Positions 26,374-35,728 of a stretch of DNA of 64,000 bases are shown piece by piece. Below the pieces are notes generated by a model. It did no database searches and was not told where the DNA came from. It saw only the letters and a list, made by a program, of their open reading frames with translations. The stretch comes from Chitinophaga sp. HK235 (lineage in GTDB: Bacteria > Bacteroidota > Bacteroidia > Chitinophagales > Chitinophagaceae). The translations under genes and the position numbers were made by a program. Within the stretch, counting starts at the first letter, position 1; every line of letters begins with the position of its first letter. The stretch spans positions 8,244,501-8,308,500 of the forward strand of contig NZ_CP073766.1 in assembly GCF_018255755.1 (NCBI RefSeq), read 5' to 3'.

Positions 26374-27324
26374 ATGAGCAAATACATCATCTCCTTGTTG
26401 CTGTTGAGTGCTACGATATTTTCTGCCTGTAAAAAAGAGCAGAACAGCACATCAGCTGATACAGCAGTGGCACCTGCCAATAAAGTGCAAGCAAACGATC
26501 ACGAGGGCCAGGTACTTACGCCTGTGGGCTGGATGCCCAAATCACAAGTACATCATGTAGAGACAGGTGAATACCTGAGCGGAGAGGGGAACCGGCTTCG
26601 CAAGTATGACCGCAACGGCAAGGTACTGGCGGATTACGGTGTCATGGAACAGAGTGCCAGGAAAACACCGTTCTATCCTGACAATGCCAAAGTACCTGGC
26701 AAAGGCGTATTCCCGCTGGGTTCCGGCTGGATCACCTACACATATTGGACGAATAATACTTCTTCCGCGATCTCTTATTTTAACACCAACTGGACCGTGC
26801 CTCCCGCTCCGGCCGTGAATTCCGGGCAGACCATCTTCCTCTTCAACGGTTTACAGAATGCCAACAATATCCTGCAGCCGGTGTTGCAGTGGGGGCCTTC
26901 TGCTGCTGGTGGTGGCAACTATTGGGCCATTGCCAACTGGTATGTAGGCCTTGGCACTGCGTACAGTAGTTTGATACCCGTAGCCCCGGGTACCAATCTG
27001 CAGGGTGTGATGAGCCTTATCGGTGGAAGTGGCAGCACCCGCAGCTATACGTCAGCCTTCACAGGCTATCCTTCCATTACACTTACGGTGAACAGCGTCC
27101 CCACCTTGTACTGGGCGGCGGAATCAATGGAAGCATATGGTGTGGCTACCTGCTCCAACTATCCTAATACCACCAAAACAAGGCTCAGCGCTATTGACCT
27201 GAGAGTGGGCGGTGTACAGGCGCCATTGTCATGGACAGTGGCCAATGCTGTTACCGACTGTGGCCAGCATTCTACCGTGGTTACCCAGGGTACGCCTAAC
27301 GGCATCGTAGATATCTATTATTGA
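26374..27324 (+). CDS. Secreted lipoprotein, possibly eqolisin (G1)-like fold
   Basis: A 316-aa protein with a lipobox (ATIFSAC, Cys19). A short N-terminal region (EGQVLTPVGWMPKSQVHHVE) precedes a beta-rich domain (residues about 115-316): YFNTNWTVPPAP, FLFNGLQNANNILQPVLQWG, GGGNYWAIANWYV, and PGTNLQGVMSLIGGS. The order WxVP, then a loop, then a Gln-containing strand, then WY, then PG is reminiscent of G1 glutamic peptidases. However, the catalytic glutamate of the WYEW block is not evident, so it may be a binding or inactive relative. It stands alone, divergent from the DUF6660 gene, with a strong terminator. Confidence 0.5.
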   Translation: MSKYIISLLLLSATIFSACKKEQNSTSADTAVAPANKVQANDHEGQVLTPVGWMPKSQVHHVETGEYLSGEGNRLRKYDRNGKVLADYGVMEQSARKTPFYPDNAKVPGKGVFPLGSGWITYTYWTNNTSSAISYFNTNWTVPPAPAVNSGQTIFLFNGLQNANNILQPVLQWGPSAAGGGNYWAIANWYVGLGTAYSSLIPVAPGTNLQGVMSLIGGSGSTRSYTSAFTGYPSITLTVNSVPTLYWAAESMEAYGVATCSNYPNTTKTRLSAIDLRVGGVQAPLSWTVANAVTDCGQHSTVVTQGTPNGIVDIYY

Positions 27325-27350
27325 TAGCATCGGGAACGGTGGCGGGCGAT

Positions 27351-27387
27351 GAAAGCCTTGCAGGGAGCACCTGCAAGGCTTCGTTTT
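27351..27387. terminator. Bidirectional terminator
   Basis: GAAGCCTTGCAGG-type arm (GAAAGCCTTGCAGG, 27351-27364) pairs with CCTGCAAGGCTTC (27370-27382), loop GAGCA, then a T-run on the plus strand. It lies directly beside the minus-strand stop at 27390 and 26 bases after the plus-strand stop at 27324. Confidence 0.8.
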
Positions 27388-27389
27388 TG

Positions 27390-29612
27390 TTATTCCACCC
27401 AGATCTCATCGCAGGCAATCATCGGCAGCCGGCGCTCACGATAACGCCATGACGGCAGTGCTGGCCAGTTTGCAGCCTTTATACGAATAAACCTTACCGG
27501 TATATCAGCGCCTTTGTTTTCAAAATCAAAGGCAGGCTTTTCTATATCATAATGTTCTTCCGGTATTTGGTTGCTGATATTACCGATGGCTGTAAAATGC
27601 TGTCCGTCGGCAGATACTTCAACAGTGACGCCGGCAGGCCGGAATATCCAGTGGCGCGGATCTTCCAGAAAACTCATGGATACTTTTTTCACCACAACAG
27701 CCTTTCCCAGGTCGAGCGTGGCGTTCATCGGTTTGCCATAAAAACAAAGCCAGTTGTAACTGAAATCATTATAACCGGGATTGCCGTCTGTCAGGGTGGC
27801 CGGCCCTTTGGCCGGAAACTCAGGTGCGGCGGGATATTGCAGCTGTACCTGTGCATGCAGCGCCTTATTGGGGCGTACGCCTGCTGCCAGTATCTTCTTC
27901 CATTCTTCTCCGTATGCATCCGGTGAGAGACCACCTTCTGACAACTCTTTCACACCTGACTGCTTACAGGCAGCCACAAAGCGGCTGACACGCTGCGGGA
28001 ATCCATCCTTCACTTTCCACTGTCCGGTGGCAGACTGCTCAAATATGCCATGCTGCTCAATTCCATAGAAACGGGCCTGTTGCAGGTAAGTGTAATCCTG
28101 TGCAAGACGGAGGCGACGTACACGCGGCGCACGCCTGGAATCGTTTTCCACTGCGGCTTCCGCCTTATCCAATGCCGTACTGTACTGATCTATATTTGCA
28201 GGTGTGAGAAAGGTATGATGCTCATTCACCGGGTTGCCGTAAATATCTAATGCAGACTGAGCAGCAGCATGCTGCTGTAACTGTTGCAGGTAGGATTTTA
28301 CATGCGGAGCCGCCTTGCCGTAATACCCCTGCAGGAAATCATCCGTAATACGTTGTATGTCTGTATCCGGCTCCCACAATAGTTTTGCGAGCAGGTAACC
28401 TTTCAGCTCGGCCAGGTCACTGTAGGTATCTCCGCTGCCTTGTTCAAAAACACCGGATACCTGCTGCTGCCGCAGATACTGCAGATTGGGCTGTAAAGTG
28501 CCCAACACCGGGAACGGCGCGAGGTAATTGGTAAACTGCGTAACATAATCCCATACAAACAGGTGTGATGTTTTTTCACGCCATCCTTTCAGGTAATTCC
28601 TGAAAGCCGCCGCAGAGGCTTCTTTGTCAAGCGGTTTGCTCCTGTATGCATCTATGCTGCTCAGCATGATGTACACATTATCAGCGGGCTTCAGATACTG
28701 TGGAGGGCGCGTCGTATAGCCATAAGCGAGTGTCGTGAATATTTTGTCCGGGAAGCGGGTCGCCACCTTGTTTACAAAACGCAGCAGGGAGCCCTGGGGG
28801 CCGCCTTCAGCCTGATCTGTCTTCCTGCACAGGTCACATTCACAATAACCATTATCATCATTGGGGCTGATAGACCAATATACCGCATCAGGATGCTGTG
28901 CCATCTGCGCCTGTAAAGCAGCTATCGTGATATTAAAAACAGCTTCATTGCTCAGGCATAGCTGCGATGGTTGACGGTGGCCCTGTACCTGCGCATAATA
29001 TTCAGGATGTGGTTTGAAATATTGTGATGCCGGCACGAGTTTGTCGAAAGTATGTCCCCACATGCCCCACAGGTCTTCAAAGCGATGGAGCTTGTGCCAG
29101 TCGAGGTATTCAGCGTCCTGGACGGCCGCTGGAAGGTATACTTCCCGGTACCGGAAGGCTGGCACTTCACTGATATGCGTACTCCCCGGAATGATTACTT
29201 TGTCTGTATGCGGCACCTCTGCCGGCCCGGCGTCCCATTTGCGGCAGTTGAGCAGCCTCTCCAGGAAAGTGTATACGCCATATACCACGCCCTTGCCGGC
29301 ACCGCCGGCAATCAGCAGATCGTTATCCTTCACTTCAATTGAGTATCCTTCGGCAGCTATATTTTTCGTATAGGCAATACGTATAGCGCTGCCTCCTTTA
29401 CCGGGTTCCTGTTGTACCGGCAGCTTCACGCCGGTGGCTTCCAGTATGTAATGCTGCAGGATACCTGCCGCCTTTTGTTCCGTTGTGGTCGCCTGTGCCG
29501 GCAGACTGATATGATAGGCGGAATGACCATCGGACACCAGCACCAGGTCACTGGAGCGGGCCGGCAACGTAATAGCAAGCATAAGACAAAGAAAATAAAG
29601 CCACCTTTTCAT
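27390..29612 (-). CDS. DUF4838 glycosidase-like protein with C-terminal F5/8 type C domain
   Basis: A 740-aa exported protein (signal peptide to about residue 20). Residues 22-125 resemble the N-terminal domain of alpha-glucuronidases (EQKAAGILQHYILEATGVKLPV, GVVYGVYTFLERLL). Residues about 150-420 are DUF4838 with its SPNDDNGYCECDLCRKTD signature, a TIM-barrel-like catalytic candidate. Residues about 600-735 form a discoidin (F5/8 C) carbohydrate-binding domain (FSYNWLCFYGKPMNATLDLG, VEVSADGQHFTAIG). The start lies 4 bases after the YaiO/TPR gene stop, so this is the last gene of the exopolysaccharide operon. By analogy with PgaB or BcsZ it may trim or edit the exported polymer; this role is inference. 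Confidence 0.8.
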   Translation of the reverse strand: MKRWLYFLCLMLAITLPARSSDLVLVSDGHSAYHISLPAQATTTEQKAAGILQHYILEATGVKLPVQQEPGKGGSAIRIAYTKNIAAEGYSIEVKDNDLLIAGGAGKGVVYGVYTFLERLLNCRKWDAGPAEVPHTDKVIIPGSTHISEVPAFRYREVYLPAAVQDAEYLDWHKLHRFEDLWGMWGHTFDKLVPASQYFKPHPEYYAQVQGHRQPSQLCLSNEAVFNITIAALQAQMAQHPDAVYWSISPNDDNGYCECDLCRKTDQAEGGPQGSLLRFVNKVATRFPDKIFTTLAYGYTTRPPQYLKPADNVYIMLSSIDAYRSKPLDKEASAAAFRNYLKGWREKTSHLFVWDYVTQFTNYLAPFPVLGTLQPNLQYLRQQQVSGVFEQGSGDTYSDLAELKGYLLAKLLWEPDTDIQRITDDFLQGYYGKAAPHVKSYLQQLQQHAAAQSALDIYGNPVNEHHTFLTPANIDQYSTALDKAEAAVENDSRRAPRVRRLRLAQDYTYLQQARFYGIEQHGIFEQSATGQWKVKDGFPQRVSRFVAACKQSGVKELSEGGLSPDAYGEEWKKILAAGVRPNKALHAQVQLQYPAAPEFPAKGPATLTDGNPGYNDFSYNWLCFYGKPMNATLDLGKAVVVKKVSMSFLEDPRHWIFRPAGVTVEVSADGQHFTAIGNISNQIPEEHYDIEKPAFDFENKGADIPVRFIRIKAANWPALPSWRYRERRLPMIACDEIWVE

Positions 29613-29616
29613 GCGG

Positions 29617-32172
29617 TTAAAAATTATGCAGCAACGTCAGGTATATATCGTACTGGTTGTATGATTTTCCGTTACCAATATGCTGATTGGTCCAGTTACC
29701 GAACAGGCCGAGCGTAGTGCGGTAATGGATTGTTTTCTGATATCCTGCACCAATGCCTCCCGAAAAGAAATTCACTGAACGGCTGAACTGGTAGTTTCTG
29801 CTGCGGTCATCCGGTGCGGTACCTGTCGACAATATCAGCGCTACAAAATCTTTCTGTCTGTTCAGGTAATAACGGTTGGTAAGCGTATATGCCTGGAACC
29901 ATTTGTCCTGCTCATTGATCACGTAGCCGCGTAAGTTCACCCAATAGTTGTTCCAATATTTCGCTATCGACCATACACCTGACCAGGTATTCACGCTGTC
30001 ATCCCGGAGATAACGTGCACCCAGTTCTCCTTCCCATTCTTTGCCGAAGTTATGAAAGAGTGAGTACCCTGCCCTGAAGCGGGGAAACACATCCGCATTG
30101 GACCAGCTGACCAGTCCATAGGAATAATTGCTTTTATTGTGCGTGTAATATGTTTCTGCTTCCAGCTGTATACCATTTCCGGCGGCACGGTCTGCATAAT
30201 TGATGCGGCCCCCGATACTGCCTCTGTTGTGAAAACGCAGGTATTGCAGCGAAGTAATACTGCCGGGGCGGCTGCCGTTATCAAAGATGCTTTGCAGATG
30301 GATAATACCCAGCTGATTGTGGTAGGTTTTGCTTTGCAGCCAGTCATGATAATTGCGCACCTCTTTGTTGGAGGGCTCCAGCTGTTGCAGCGAAGCCGCT
30401 GTCGTTGCCGCTTCCCTGTAACGTTTCAGTGTCTCCAGTGTTGCCGCTTTTTTCATCAGCAGGCTTTTATCCTGCGGATAAAGTTGCAGACCTTTATTGG
30501 TGTATATCAGTGAGCTGTCGTACTGTTTCAGCGCCAGGTGGGCATTGGCCAGGTTTTGCAACACCAGCGTATCAGACGGATTATACTGTAATGCTTTCCT
30601 GTATACAACTACAGCGCTGTCCCATGCACTGGAGGCTCTCAGTATTTTTCCGTGGCTCATCAGCTGATCGGTGTATATCCGGCGCAGGGTGGTGTCGACC
30701 GGCTGCTGTTGCAGCAGCTGGCCGGAGATAGCATAAGCTGCCGGGTAATTACCGGTTTCCTGTAGCAACGCGGATTTTTTTTGGAGGATGATGATGTTAT
30801 TACCGAGAGCGGACAATGCGCGGTCGCAATACCGGATGGCTTCCTGTGTGGCACCGTTACGGTGTTGCAGGTTAATAAGGCTGACCCAGGCGTCCAGGTG
30901 GCGGGGATCAGTATGCACCACTTCTTCCAATAAAGGCTGCGCCTTTGCCGGCGAGGCACCTTTCAGTTCTTCGCGGGCTGATGCCATCAGCTGATCTGTG
31001 AAGGCCTGCTGGTACCTGGTAACAGCAGGGTATTGCGTCATCAGCCGGCGACTCAGTGTGGCCGCTTCGGTGTAATGCCCGGTAGCCTCCAGTAATGCAG
31101 ACTTACGGAAAAGCAGTGTTGTATCTTCCGGGACCTGTTGCAGTAATATGTTGATGATGGCGATGGCGCTGTCTTGCTGACCGGCCTGTGAAAAGACGTT
31201 TATCCGTTGATGTTGTATGTCCTCGTAAATCTGACGATTGCGTTGATCCGGCTTCAGCTGCCAGGCATGTTGCGCAGTAGCAGCCGCTGCATCATAACGA
31301 TGCAGGTCCTGCAGGATGCCGGTCTTCTTCAACAGAAAATCAACGTCCGTTGGGTATCGCAGCAGAGCGGTATTACACCATTGCAATGCATCTTCATAAC
31401 GTTTCATGCTGTAATAGGTGTTGATGATGGCATTCAGCGCATCCCTGTTGCCAGGTTCCAGTTCCAGGATACGGCGGCTCAGAGAGAGCTGTTGCTCTTT
31501 ATCCCCGCGTTTCCTGGCTGTCAGCCAGGCATTGGTCAGCCGCTCTTTTTCAACGATCTTCGGATCAGGTTTAGGCGCGGGCCTTTCTTCCTGCTGCGGA
31601 GCGTTGCGTATTTCTGCCTTTCGCTGTTGTGCAAGATACTCTTCCTTCAATCCTTTCACCTTTGCATCATTGGGGAATAAGCTGCCTAATTGCGCCAGTA
31701 CTTTCTCCTGTTCGGACTTCTGGTTATTCTCCTGCAAAATACCGTACTTCTTCATCAACAGATCTTTGTTTCCGGGATCTGCCGACAATGCCTCATCAAT
31801 ATAGCAGATTGCTTCACTGCTGTGATGCTGGCTATATTCCAGGTTGATCAGGTATTGTAGTGCATCCGTATTTTTCGGGTCTTTGCGTAGTACCAGCTGC
31901 CATTGTATCCTGCCGGCCTGCGGCTCACCTGTAAGAACGTATAACCGTCCCAGTAAGAGCATCACATCCGTATAGTCAGGGCTTTGGGAAAGCGCTTTCA
32001 GGCAAAGTGCTTTAGCCTTTTCATAATTATGATGCTGATTGGTTTCCTCCAGCGCTCTTTTCAGCAATATATCAGAAGACACCAGTCCCTTTCGCTGTGC
32101 AGTCGTGCTCAGTGTAGCCGACAGCCATGCTATCAGAAACAGGATCTTTTTTGTATTTCTCCAGTTAAACAT
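29617..32172 (-). CDS. TPR protein with YaiO-type outer-membrane barrel
   Basis: An 851-aa exported protein. After the signal peptide (to about residue 25), about 600 residues hold many TPR units (YEKAKALCLKALSQSPDYTD, SEAICYIDEALSADPGNKDL, YEDALQWCNTALLRYPTDVDF, YDSSLIYTNKGLQLYPQDKSL). A YaiO-family beta-barrel of about 230 residues follows, from NQLGIIHLQSIFDNG to the terminal strand YNQYDIYLTLLHNF. Fused TPR plus barrel is the PgaA/BcsC plan: periplasmic TPRs guide a polysaccharide to an outer-membrane channel. It lies 23 bases after the GT2 synthase gene, fitting synthesis plus export. Confidence 0.85.
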   Translation of the reverse strand: MFNWRNTKKILFLIAWLSATLSTTAQRKGLVSSDILLKRALEETNQHHNYEKAKALCLKALSQSPDYTDVMLLLGRLYVLTGEPQAGRIQWQLVLRKDPKNTDALQYLINLEYSQHHSSEAICYIDEALSADPGNKDLLMKKYGILQENNQKSEQEKVLAQLGSLFPNDAKVKGLKEEYLAQQRKAEIRNAPQQEERPAPKPDPKIVEKERLTNAWLTARKRGDKEQQLSLSRRILELEPGNRDALNAIINTYYSMKRYEDALQWCNTALLRYPTDVDFLLKKTGILQDLHRYDAAAATAQHAWQLKPDQRNRQIYEDIQHQRINVFSQAGQQDSAIAIINILLQQVPEDTTLLFRKSALLEATGHYTEAATLSRRLMTQYPAVTRYQQAFTDQLMASAREELKGASPAKAQPLLEEVVHTDPRHLDAWVSLINLQHRNGATQEAIRYCDRALSALGNNIIILQKKSALLQETGNYPAAYAISGQLLQQQPVDTTLRRIYTDQLMSHGKILRASSAWDSAVVVYRKALQYNPSDTLVLQNLANAHLALKQYDSSLIYTNKGLQLYPQDKSLLMKKAATLETLKRYREAATTAASLQQLEPSNKEVRNYHDWLQSKTYHNQLGIIHLQSIFDNGSRPGSITSLQYLRFHNRGSIGGRINYADRAAGNGIQLEAETYYTHNKSNYSYGLVSWSNADVFPRFRAGYSLFHNFGKEWEGELGARYLRDDSVNTWSGVWSIAKYWNNYWVNLRGYVINEQDKWFQAYTLTNRYYLNRQKDFVALILSTGTAPDDRSRNYQFSRSVNFFSGGIGAGYQKTIHYRTTLGLFGNWTNQHIGNGKSYNQYDIYLTLLHNF

Positions 32173-32195
32173 TTCAAATTGATCTGTATGAATAA

Positions 32196-33632
32196 TTACG
32201 CAGCTGCCTGTTGTTTGAAACCTTTTCGCTGCATATTTCCCCAGCCGTGCTTTTTACCGGTAAGGTGGTACAGGTAACCCTTCATGGCAAAAAACAATAC
32301 CAGCGGATGATAGATGAATGGTTCAAGGAATGTCATCATACACAACTTCGCTACATCCTTCCAGCTCTTATAATACCGGAATGTAAGCTGGTCCCAGAGT
32401 ATGGCCAGCGACGAAATGAATACAGAGAATGTATAAATGAACAATAACAGGATGATCGCAAAATCCCAGTTGATGACATGCGCCACGATGATATAGATGT
32501 AATACATCAGGCCTACAAACTCAATGACAGGTGCCAGCAGTTCAAAAAAGAAATTGTATGGGAACACGATCAGTCCGAGGCGTTTATATTTTGGATTAAA
32601 CAATACCTGTCTGTGGGTACTGAATATCTGCAACAATCCCCTGGCCCAGCGGGTGCGCTGCCTGCCGAAAATTTTGAGCGTCGACGGGCCTTCTGTCCAG
32701 CAAAGCGTTTCAGGTATATAACGGATGGCGTAATCCAGCTTCTGTTCACACATGTATTTACACATGCGGACAATCATATCCATATCCTCGCCCAATGACC
32801 TGGGATCATAGCCGCCTGCTTTGATAACAATGTCCTTGTCGAACAGGCCGAGGCCGCCGGATACGTTGGGTACGGCGTTGATAGTGTTCCATCCCATTTT
32901 CCCCAGCACAAAGGAGCGGATGTATTCCATCTCCTGGAAGCGTGGCAGCCATTCTTCCGGAGGGCTGATGGTGGTAAGCATACCGGCATCCGCCTCGCAG
33001 GAATTGGCCATGCGCAGCGTGGCGCCGGTAGCAATCACTCTCTTCTCTTCATCCATAAAAGGACGGATCAGTTTCAGCAGGGTATTCCTGTCCAGGATAC
33101 AGTCTACGTCTGTGTTCAGGAAGTAACTGAAGGATGCTGCGTTAATGCCCGCATTCACAGCGTCTGCCTTGCTTTTACCGTTTACCTTGTCCACTACCAG
33201 CAGCCTGGCATAAGCAGGGTTGTTTGATTTAAAGAAACGTTTTACAGGTTGACACAACAACTGCGGATTATAGGCAAAACTGATCTCAGACAGTTCAAAT
33301 TCATGGATCAGTTTATCCAGCGTATCATCAGTACTACCATCGTTCACAATGATCACTTCGAATCGTGGATAGTTCAGTGTAAGCAGGGAACGTACGTTTG
33401 GTATGATGGTCACGGCTTCATTGTAAGCCGGAGCGATAACAGAAATGCCCGGTGTGAGCGGAGATTCCACCAGCGTAAGTGTTTCCCTGATCCTGTTCTT
33501 CCAGCTATAACGCCTGATGGCGAAATAGGAGAGGAATGCCAGGAAAGTATAGAAAGCGAATAGCAGCACACAATAAAAAAATATGGAGTGCTCGTAAAAT
33601 TTTACTATATATGACCAGATAGTATGTTGCAT
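32196..33632 (-). CDS. Membrane glycosyltransferase family 2 (PgaC/IcaA-like polysaccharide synthase)
   Basis: I choose ATG 33632 (478 aa, MQHTIWSYIV), because it overlaps the upstream stop as TAATG; a longer frame begins at 33659. One N-terminal transmembrane helix is followed by the GT-A domain: ISVIAPAYNEAVTI, VIIVNDGSTDDT, a DxD site in FLNTDVDCIL, the acceptor-site SLGEDMDM and the QxxRW motif in RQRTRWARGL. Four or more C-terminal helices follow. This is the processive beta-glycosyltransferase plan of poly-N-acetylglucosamine and cellulose synthases; there is no PilZ domain, so no direct c-di-GMP binding is seen. Neighbours supply regulation and export. Confidence 0.9.
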   Translation of the reverse strand: MQHTIWSYIVKFYEHSIFFYCVLLFAFYTFLAFLSYFAIRRYSWKNRIRETLTLVESPLTPGISVIAPAYNEAVTIIPNVRSLLTLNYPRFEVIIVNDGSTDDTLDKLIHEFELSEISFAYNPQLLCQPVKRFFKSNNPAYARLLVVDKVNGKSKADAVNAGINAASFSYFLNTDVDCILDRNTLLKLIRPFMDEEKRVIATGATLRMANSCEADAGMLTTISPPEEWLPRFQEMEYIRSFVLGKMGWNTINAVPNVSGGLGLFDKDIVIKAGGYDPRSLGEDMDMIVRMCKYMCEQKLDYAIRYIPETLCWTEGPSTLKIFGRQRTRWARGLLQIFSTHRQVLFNPKYKRLGLIVFPYNFFFELLAPVIEFVGLMYYIYIIVAHVINWDFAIILLLFIYTFSVFISSLAILWDQLTFRYYKSWKDVAKLCMMTFLEPFIYHPLVLFFAMKGYLYHLTGKKHGWGNMQRKGFKQQAAA

Positions 33633-34777
33633 TAATACTTGATTAGGGGGTTGAGGCAATGCTGCAGGATGATGAGAGGTTGCCCTACGCTCTGCTCCTG
33701 AAGCTGCTTCAGTATCAGTTGAGACAGCGCCTTATGATTAACAATTGACTTCGCAGCATGTTTCTTTAAGTCAAATTCTTCTGACTCCAGGAATTGCTGT
33801 CTGAGAAACTCCAGCTGATTCCCGCTGCCGATGCGGCCCAGCGCCTTCAGGATCTCCTTCTTACATGACAGAGGTTGATCCCCGTATATCTTTACCAGTT
33901 CTGGTTCTGCTTCCAGCGCCATGAGTTTTCCCAGGCTGTTAATAGCAAGGGCACGCTGTTCCAGGTTGTCTGTTTTTAACATGGATATCATGGCAGGGAT
34001 AGCATCAAACTGATGGAAATGGGCGGCCAGTTTGAGCGAGAACGAGATTACCGAAGAATGCATAGCAGGATCTATCCACCGTGCAAAAGAAGGAGCGGGA
34101 ATATCGGTCCGTTGGGTAATGAGGCGGAACAGTTCGACCTGTTCCCATGTCAGCAAGGGCTTCCTGATCTCCTGCAAAAAATCCATCGGGTGTTCTGCGG
34201 AGCATTTTGCAAAATAACAGCGGGCCATTTCACGCACGTAGCGGTCCTGGTGATTGATCAGCGGCAGTACTTCTTTTTCGTCTACTACAATTTCCATTCT
34301 GAATAATTCACCCAGTCCTTCCACGATCTTCCTGCTGCCGGAACTGCTCAGCTTGCGGCGCGCATCCTGGTACAATCCCAGGTCGATGTACAGGTTTCTG
34401 GCGAGGTCAGATACATATCCGCTGAAGTTTCTCCTGTAATGCAGGATTTTCTGCACCAGCAGTTGCCGTGCCCATGCATGATGCAGTGGCAGTTGTTGAA
34501 ATTCATCCAGCGCCAGCGGAAGTTTTTCTTCTGAAATATCCCGCTGCACTATATGCTCCAGGAGGAGTGTATCGATCCGTTCTATTACAGGCCCATTCCT
34601 CCGGTCCTGGAAGTATTTCACCACCAGTAACAGCAATATGTTGAGGTATGCAATGAAGATACCTGCAATAGCAATTAAAGAAACAAGGATAGCGCCCTGG
34701 ATAAAGGTGGGCAGGTAAATGAAGTTTTCTTTTACCTCCACCAACCACGACTCTATTCCATTAAAAAATGAAACCAT
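33632..34777 (-). CDS. HEAT-repeat protein with N-terminal membrane anchor
   Basis: A 381-aa protein. A strong transmembrane helix (IQGAILVSLIAIAGIFIAYLN, about residues 25-55) precedes an all-helical cytoplasmic part with HEAT repeats (HQDRYVREMARCYFAKC, TDNLEQRALAINSLGKLMAL, SCKKEILKALGRIGSGNQL, DLKKHAAKSIVNHKALS). It shares its stop with the GT2 start (TAATG) and so is translationally coupled to the synthase; an adaptor or regulator of the synthase is likely. It follows the response regulator by 16 bases. Confidence 0.8.
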   Translation of the reverse strand: MVSFFNGIESWLVEVKENFIYLPTFIQGAILVSLIAIAGIFIAYLNILLLLVVKYFQDRRNGPVIERIDTLLLEHIVQRDISEEKLPLALDEFQQLPLHHAWARQLLVQKILHYRRNFSGYVSDLARNLYIDLGLYQDARRKLSSSGSRKIVEGLGELFRMEIVVDEKEVLPLINHQDRYVREMARCYFAKCSAEHPMDFLQEIRKPLLTWEQVELFRLITQRTDIPAPSFARWIDPAMHSSVISFSLKLAAHFHQFDAIPAMISMLKTDNLEQRALAINSLGKLMALEAEPELVKIYGDQPLSCKKEILKALGRIGSGNQLEFLRQQFLESEEFDLKKHAAKSIVNHKALSQLILKQLQEQSVGQPLIILQHCLNPLIKY

Positions 34778-34793
34778 GAATGACTACAGGAAT

Positions 34794-35177
34794 TTATGAA
34801 TGTGCGTTCTCTTTTTTTTCTAAAAGGCGGTTTACCCTTGATACCAGCTCGCTTGGGGCGAATGGTTTTTTCAGGTAATCATCTGCTCCGAGATCAAATC
34901 CGTCGAGTACGGTCTTCTCGTTGGTGATAGCAGAAAGGATCATGACAGGTGTACCTTTTTTTGGCTGACTGCGTTTATACTTGCTCAACAGTTCAAGACC
35001 GTTTGCGAAGGGGAGCATAAGATCAGTGATAATAAGCTCAAAATCGCCTTCTTCCATGTGTTTGATGGCTTCTTTTCCATTCTGAGCGATCGTGAGGCTG
35101 TAACCATGTTTGCCTAAAATAAGTGCAATGGCTCGTGCCATAAATGCGTCGTCTTCAATAACCAGTATGCGTTTCAT
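34794..35177 (-). CDS. Single-domain CheY-like response regulator
   Basis: A 127-aa receiver domain only. The acidic pocket is EDD (residues 8-10), the phosphoacceptor is Asp52 in IITDLMLP, with Ser/Thr at 82 (MILSAIT) and the conserved lysine in YLKKPFAP. There is no output domain, so it must act by protein contact; the HEAT protein encoded next is the natural partner. First gene of the five-gene exopolysaccharide operon. No cognate histidine kinase is in the window. Confidence 0.92.
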   Translation of the reverse strand: MKRILVIEDDAFMARAIALILGKHGYSLTIAQNGKEAIKHMEEGDFELIITDLMLPFANGLELLSKYKRSQPKKGTPVMILSAITNEKTVLDGFDLGADDYLKKPFAPSELVSRVNRLLEKKENAHS

Positions 35178-35728
35178 TTTCTGTCGTTTAGTGAACAGTT
35201 AGTTAATAATAAGGCAGCCCCCTCTGTCGAAATAACAAAGGCGACATTACATGACAATAAATAAATAAATGTGCAGCGTGAAAAAGACACAGTTTACTTA
35301 CTGGTGCCTCATAGAAACATGGTTAAAATTGGAGTCGGCTCGTAAAGTTCGTGTAAAACTAACATATATTATGCCAAAAAAATAAGGATTTTTGTAAAGT
35401 GGTTGATATCAATTATTTATATAAGTCATTTTATTTATGAACTAGCCTTGAAAGGTCATTTTCGCATATTCCAATTTACAGTCCCGGTTTTTCAGGAACA
35501 GGGTGGAAAATGGAGGCCACAAAGGGTATTGGGTTCGATTGGCTAGTGTAAACCAATGGAAGCGGATGTTGGCAGATGTAAGTAAAATTTAATATATTTG
35601 CAGGTATTGTGTATTCGAATTTGCAGATGCAGTATTTTCTCCATTAACCTACCTGATACTGACTTCTCCCTGACAGCAGGGGTGCGCGCTACAATCAACG
35701 AAATGAAATCAATCAAAATCTAATAATT
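35178..35728. other. Long intergenic region between divergent units
   Basis: No gene seen. It is AT-rich and holds the promoters of the exopolysaccharide operon (minus) and of the small membrane protein (plus). Its length, about 550 bases, leaves room for regulatory binding sites, but none was recognised. Confidence 0.4.
35593..35600 (+). promoter_or_regulatory. Putative -7 box of the membrane protein gene
   Basis: TATATTTG fits TAnnTTTG. A TTGG about 20 bases upstream could be the -33 element. It predicts a leader of about 120 nt before 35729. Confidence 0.4.
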
